Positions 60,562-64,000 of a stretch of DNA of 64,000 nt are shown piece by piece; the stretch's first letter is position 1; every line of letters begins with the position of its first letter. The stretch is from Planosporangium thailandense. Its GTDB lineage: Bacteria; Actinomycetota; Actinomycetes; Mycobacteriales; Micromonosporaceae. The position numbers and the translations under genes were made by a program. Under the pieces are notes generated by a model. That model searched no databases and had not been told where the DNA came from. It was given only the letters and a program-made list of their open reading frames with translations. The stretch covers positions 62,001-126,000 of the forward strand of contig NZ_JAATVY010000002.1 of NCBI RefSeq assembly GCF_011947195.1. The letters run 5' to 3'.

Positions 60562-61590
60562 TCAGGCCGCGGTGCTCGCGGTCGGCACTGCCTCGCCGAC
60601 CACCGCGTGCAGGACGTCGTCGAGCGTGACGATGCCCAACGGCCGCCGGCCGTCGCTGACGAGCACGATGTGGCGCCGCTCGCGACGCATCGCCAACAGC
60701 AGTTCCGCGAGGGTGCGGTCGGAGGGAACGACGGCGAGCGGTCGGATCAGGTCCGGCGAGATGGGCGCCCGCCGCTGCGGGCCCACGATCCCGAGTACAT
60801 CCTTGACGTGCACGAATCCCAGGACCCGGCGGGTGGCGCGCTCCACGACCGGGAAGCGGGACCGGCGGGTACGGGTTGCCAGCACCTCGAGTGCCGCCGG
60901 CGAGACGTCCTCGGCCACGGTCGTGACGCGCGACCACGGCCGCAGCGCGTCGGACGCGGCGCGCTCGTTCAACGCCAGCGCGCCGGTGAGGCGGGCGTGC
61001 TCTTCCGGATCGAGGAGCCCCTCCGTCCGCGCCTGGCCGACCAGGCCGACGAGCTCCTCGGCCGTGAAGACGGTTTTCACAGCGTCGGTGGCCTCGATGT
61101 GCCACAGCCGCAGGATCAGCCGTGCCGCCCACCGCATCGCCACCAGCAGCGGCTTGGTCGCGACGCAGAACGCGTACATCGGCGGGCCGAGCCACAGGAC
61201 GGCGCGCTCCGGGCCCGCGAGGGTGAGGTTCTTCGGCACCATCTCGCCGATGACGGTGTGCGCGAACACCACCACGCCGAGGGCGAGGACGAACGCCACC
61301 GGGTGCGCGAAGTTCTGCAGGCCCGCCGCCTCCAGCGGCCCGGTCAGCAGGTGGGCGAACGTGGGCTCGGCGATCGCGCCGAGCGCCAGCGAGCAGATCG
61401 TGATGCCGAGCTGCGAGCCCGCGATGACCAGCGGGATCTCGTTCATCGCGCGCAGGGCCAGCCGGGCGGCCCGCGAGGTGGCGGCCAGCGGCTCGACCGC
61501 CGTACGACGGGCCGAGATCAACGAGAACTCGCCGCCCACGAAGAACGCGTTGCCGAGCAGCAGCAGGACCGTGATCAGGAACTTAGTCAT
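60562..61590 (-). CDS. CNNM/CBS-domain membrane protein (hemolysin-like, short form)
   Basis: A 342-residue protein: DUF21/CNNM membrane domain (about residues 1-170, with [16 protein letters not shown] and [11 protein letters not shown]) and a CBS pair (about 200-335). It lacks the C-terminal CorC/HlyC domain that its neighbour keeps. The family transports or senses Mg2+ or Co2+; the hemolysin name is historical. The start overlaps the upstream paralogue by eight bases, so they are one operon. 327 bp with the second riboswitch and a CCACCGGTGG palindrome (near 60504-60513) follow it. Confidence 0.9.
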   Translation of the reverse strand: MTKFLITVLLLLGNAFFVGGEFSLISARRTAVEPLAATSRAARLALRAMNEIPLVIAGSQLGITICSLALGAIAEPTFAHLLTGPLEAAGLQNFAHPVAFVLALGVVVFAHTVIGEMVPKNLTLAGPERAVLWLGPPMYAFCVATKPLLVAMRWAARLILRLWHIEATDAVKTVFTAEELVGLVGQARTEGLLDPEEHARLTGALALNERAASDALRPWSRVTTVAEDVSPAALEVLATRTRRSRFPVVERATRRVLGFVHVKDVLGIVGPQRRAPISPDLIRPLAVVPSDRTLAELLLAMRRERRHIVLVSDGRRPLGIVTLDDVLHAVVGEAVPTASTAA

Positions 61591-62959
61591 CAGCGGGCTC
61601 CGTACGGGCGACGCGTACCTGCTCGACCCGGTGCCGCTCCACCTCGACGACGGTGAACTCCCACCCGTCCTCGCTGAAGGTCTCCCCGACGGTCGGGATG
61701 TGCCCCAGGCGGGCCATGAGGAAGCCGGCGAGGGTCTCGTACGGGCCGTCCGGCAGTCGGAAGCCCGTACGCTCGGCCAGCTCGTCCCCGCGCAGCACGC
61801 CGTCGACGAGCCACTCGTGGCCGGGTACGCCGCTGGCGTCGGGCAGGATCAGCTCGTACGTCGTGGACTCCTCGGCCGGCGCGATGTCGTGCTCGTCGGC
61901 GATCTCGCCGACCAGCTCCTCGACGAGGTCCTCGACCGTCACCACGCCGTCCGTCCCGCCGTACTCGTCGACCACGATCGCCATGTCGGCCGAGCCGCTG
62001 CGCAGCGCGTGCAGCACGCCGTCGAGATCCAGGCTCTCCGGTACGTAGATCGGCTCCCGCGCCACGGCGGCGACCTTCGTGGTTGCCCGTCGCACCGGGG
62101 GTACACCGAGCACGTCCTTGACCGTCGCCACGCCGGTGACGGTGTCGAGCGTCTGCTCGTACACGGGGAACCTGCTGTGCCCGGTCTCGCGGGCCGCGGC
62201 GATCAGGTCGGCGACGGTGGCATCGGCGCGCAGCGCCGCCACGTCGACCCGGGGAGTCATCGCCTCGGCCGCGCGCTTGTCGCCGAAGCGGATCGTCCGG
62301 CGCAGCAGGACGGCGGTCTCCGGCGGGAGCGCGCCGGCGCGGGCCGAGATGACGGCGAGCAGGCCGAGCTCCTCCGGCGAGCGGGCGCTGGCCAGCTCCT
62401 CCTGCGGCTCCACGCCCAGCCGCCGGACGATCCAGTTGGCCGCGCCGTTGAGCGCTTTGATCATCCACCCGAAGACCCCGGAGAAGACGCGCAGCGGGCC
62501 GGCGGTCGCCCGCACGATGGGCAGCGGCCGGGCCAGGGCGGCGTTCTTGGGCACCAGCTCACCGAAGAGCATGGAGAAGAGGGTGGCGATGGCGAGGGCG
62601 ATCACGTGCGTGACGCCCCTGGTGGCGTCGCCGGCGACCGGGTGGACGAGCGGGTCGAGCAGGTGCGCCAGGGCCGGCTCGGCGAGGTAACCGGTGAGCA
62701 ATGCGGCGATGGTGATGCCGAGCTGGGTGCCGGAGAGCTGGAAGGACAGGTCGTGCAGCGCGTCGCGGACCGTCCGGGCGATCCGGTCGCCCGCGTTGGC
62801 CTCGCGGTCGATCTCCGCCCGGTCGACGGTCACCAGCGAGAACTCGGCCGCGACGAAAGCCGCGTTGGCCGCGGTGAGCAGTATGAAGCCGAGGAGCGGC
62901 AGCAGCGTCGTGAATAGTATGCCGTCGATGATTCCTTCACCTCGGGCCAATTGTTCCAT
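61583..62959 (-). CDS. CNNM/CBS/CorC-domain membrane protein (hemolysin-like, long form)
   Basis: A 458-residue protein: CNNM membrane domain (about 10-200, [30 protein letters not shown]), CBS pair (about 220-345, [40 protein letters not shown] split [11 protein letters not shown] and [10 protein letters not shown]) and a C-terminal CorC/HlyC transporter-associated domain. It is the normal full-length form; the downstream gene is a shorter paralogue. A role in Mg2+ homeostasis is inferred from the family. Confidence 0.92.
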   Translation of the reverse strand: MEQLARGEGIIDGILFTTLLPLLGFILLTAANAAFVAAEFSLVTVDRAEIDREANAGDRIARTVRDALHDLSFQLSGTQLGITIAALLTGYLAEPALAHLLDPLVHPVAGDATRGVTHVIALAIATLFSMLFGELVPKNAALARPLPIVRATAGPLRVFSGVFGWMIKALNGAANWIVRRLGVEPQEELASARSPEELGLLAVISARAGALPPETAVLLRRTIRFGDKRAAEAMTPRVDVAALRADATVADLIAAARETGHSRFPVYEQTLDTVTGVATVKDVLGVPPVRRATTKVAAVAREPIYVPESLDLDGVLHALRSGSADMAIVVDEYGGTDGVVTVEDLVEELVGEIADEHDIAPAEESTTYELILPDASGVPGHEWLVDGVLRGDELAERTGFRLPDGPYETLAGFLMARLGHIPTVGETFSEDGWEFTVVEVERHRVEQVRVARTEPADD

Positions 62960-62984
62960 GGGTCCGTAGCCGGCAGGGCGGATC

Positions 62985-63020
62985 CCGCTGCGGCGACCTC
63001 CTGAAAGGTCGCCGCAGCGG
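62985..63020. terminator. 15-bp perfect hairpin between two minus-strand genes
   Basis: CCGCTGCGGCGACCT pairs exactly with AGGTCGCCGCAGCGG, 14 bases beyond the stop of the Fe-S protein gene. Confidence 0.88.
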
Positions 63021-63033
63021 CCGGTCAGTCAGC

Positions 63034-64000
63034 TCAACGAGCGGCGTCCTCCGCCGGCTCCGGCTTGAGCGAGCGCAGCAGGACGGTCGCCACATCGACG
63101 ACCTCGACGTCGTTGCTCGCCTCGCCGACGGACTTCTTGGCGGTCACGCCGTCGCCCAGCATGGTCAGGCAGAACGGGCAACCGACCGCGACGGTCTGCG
63201 CACCGGTGGCGATGGCCTCCTCGGAGCGCTCGATGTTGATCCGCTTGCCGATGCGCTCTTCCATCCACATCCGGGCACCGCCGGCGCCGCAGCAGAACGA
63301 CCGTTCGGCGAAGCGCTCCATCTCGGTGATGCCGTTGCCACCGTTCGCGCCGGCCCCGTCGGCCCCGTCGGCCTTGGCGCCGACGGCCGCGGCGAGGACC
63401 TCGCGCGGCGGCTCGAACACGCGGTTGTGCCGGCCGAGGTAGCACGGGTCGTGGTACGTGACCCCGCCGTCGACCGGCTGTACCGGGGTCAGCTTTCCGG
63501 TGGCCACCAGGTGGGCCAGCAGCTGGGTGTGGTGCACGACCTCGAAGTTGCCGCCGAGCTGGCCGTACTCGTTCGCCAGGGTGTTGAAGCAGTGCGGGCA
63601 GGTGGCGACGATCTTCTTGACGCCGACCTCGTTGAGGGTCTCGACGTTCTGCTGCGCCAGCATCTGGAAGACGAACTCGTTGCCGATGCGCCGGGCCGGA
63701 TCACCGGTGCACGTTTCGCCCTCACCGAGGATCGCGAAGCTCACCCCGGCCTCGTGCAGCAGCGTGGCCACCGCCCGGGTGGTCTTCTTGGCCCGGTCCT
63801 CGAACGCCCCGGCGCAGCCGACCCAGAACAGGTACTCGAAGTCGCCACCGTCGGTGACGCGCGGCACCTCGAAGCCGAGACCCTTGGTCCAGTCCTCCCG
63901 GGTGTTCTGCGCCGCGCCCCAGGGGTTGCCCTTGTTCTCCAGGTTGCGCAGCATCACGCCGGCTTCGCTGGGGAAGTTGGACTCGATGAGCACCTGGTAG
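63034..64000 (-). CDS. Fe-S oxidoreductase with CCG domains (5' end cut by window edge)
   Basis: The C-terminal 322 codons of a heterodisulfide reductase/GlpC-like iron-sulfur protein. Two cysteine-rich CCG-type modules are seen: FWVGCAGAFEDRAKK with ATCPHCFNTLANEYG, and YHDPCYLGRHNR with FCCGAGGARMWMEE and VGCPFCLTMLGDG. The frame is open at the right edge (codons before 63993 read YQV), so the start lies outside; the GTG at 63993 is internal. Large actinobacterial members have an N-terminal membrane domain and transfer electrons, but the partner is unknown. Confidence 0.9.
   Translation of the reverse strand, partial: YQVLIESNFPSEAGVMLRNLENKGNPWGAAQNTREDWTKGLGFEVPRVTDGGDFEYLFWVGCAGAFEDRAKKTTRAVATLLHEAGVSFAILGEGETCTGDPARRIGNEFVFQMLAQQNVETLNEVGVKKIVATCPHCFNTLANEYGQLGGNFEVVHHTQLLAHLVATGKLTPVQPVDGGVTYHDPCYLGRHNRVFEPPREVLAAAVGAKADGADGAGANGGNGITEMERFAERSFCCGAGGARMWMEERIGKRINIERSEEAIATGAQTVAVGCPFCLTMLGDGVTAKKSVGEASNDVEVVDVATVLLRSLKPEPAEDAAR

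Noticed and set aside
60562-62959. Hemolysins as toxins (also trhA at 34253)
   Set aside because: The domains are CNNM/CBS and PAQR-like membrane families; toxin activity is not supported by the sequence.
63034-63993. Treating the GTG at 63993 as the start of the Fe-S protein
   Set aside because: The frame continues open to the edge, and the residues around it read as the middle of a larger oxidoreductase.

Overview
The window is high-GC actinomycete DNA. Gene content and style point to the Micromonosporaceae: two NlpC/P60 hydrolases behind c-di-AMP riboswitches, a soluble poly-HAMP hybrid kinase, SpoIIE-type phosphatases, DUF4192, DUF6457 and DUF6458 proteins, and many leaderless genes. A solitary flagellin gene with a sigma-28-like promoter suggests a genus with motile spores (for example an Actinoplanes or Dactylosporangium relative). 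That placement is inference from gene content; no rRNA or marker tree is available here. The DNA looks chromosomal. I see no insertion sequence, prophage, plasmid origin or CRISPR array.

Left part, 1-27235. A minus-strand run hemL, histidine phosphatase, TlpA/ResA-like lipoprotein, CcdA and ResB (cut by the left edge) links haem precursor supply to cytochrome c maturation. A signalling block follows: a STAS antagonist, a response regulator, a 1456-residue hybrid kinase with a tandem HAMP array, and a SpoIIE phosphatase with an anti-sigma-like ATPase head. Next come a PH-domain protein, a thiolase, a membrane glycosyltransferase, dimethylargininase divergent from an Lrp regulator, a TY-Chap-like protein, a molybdenum/formate dehydrogenase group (DUF6457, mobA, fdhD), DUF4192, a GNAT enzyme, a proline-rich anchored protein, and a 2-oxoacid dehydrogenase E1alpha-E1beta-E2 operon.

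Middle part, 27236-42300. Small orphan genes with good ribosome sites, an LppU-like repeat protein, a PadR regulator with a near-ideal self-operator followed by an ABC exporter, a thioredoxin-NHL protein, a TrhA membrane protein behind a palindromic operator, SixA-like phosphatase, a large acyl-CoA dehydrogenase behind a double operator and a CRP-like site, a membrane SpoIIE phosphatase, an RlpA-like protein, a nitrilase-family enzyme, DUF952 and SRPBCC proteins.

Right part, 42300-64000, is rich in secreted proteins. A beta-helix protein and a subtilisin are divergently transcribed and end in the same FG-GAP-like repeat module. Then come an alpha/beta hydrolase, a GNAT enzyme, flagellin, an M23 peptidase, a second subtilisin with a Tat-like signal, an NAD-dependent epimerase-like protein, a leucine-rich repeat protein, tRNA-Gly(CCC), a PPOX protein whose promoter carries a perfect LexA box, two riboswitch-controlled NlpC/P60 peptidases, two CBS-domain membrane proteins and the 3' end of an Fe-S oxidoreductase.

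The most interesting signals are regulatory: the SOS box in a leaderless PPOX promoter, the sigma-28-type flagellin promoter, the 16-bp-armed PadR operator, the paired fadE operators, and a repeated leaderless layout (an [T/C]ANNNT box exactly six bases before the start) at nine genes. At the protein level, the shared repeat module of the secreted pair, with perfect 168-bp duplications, stands out.
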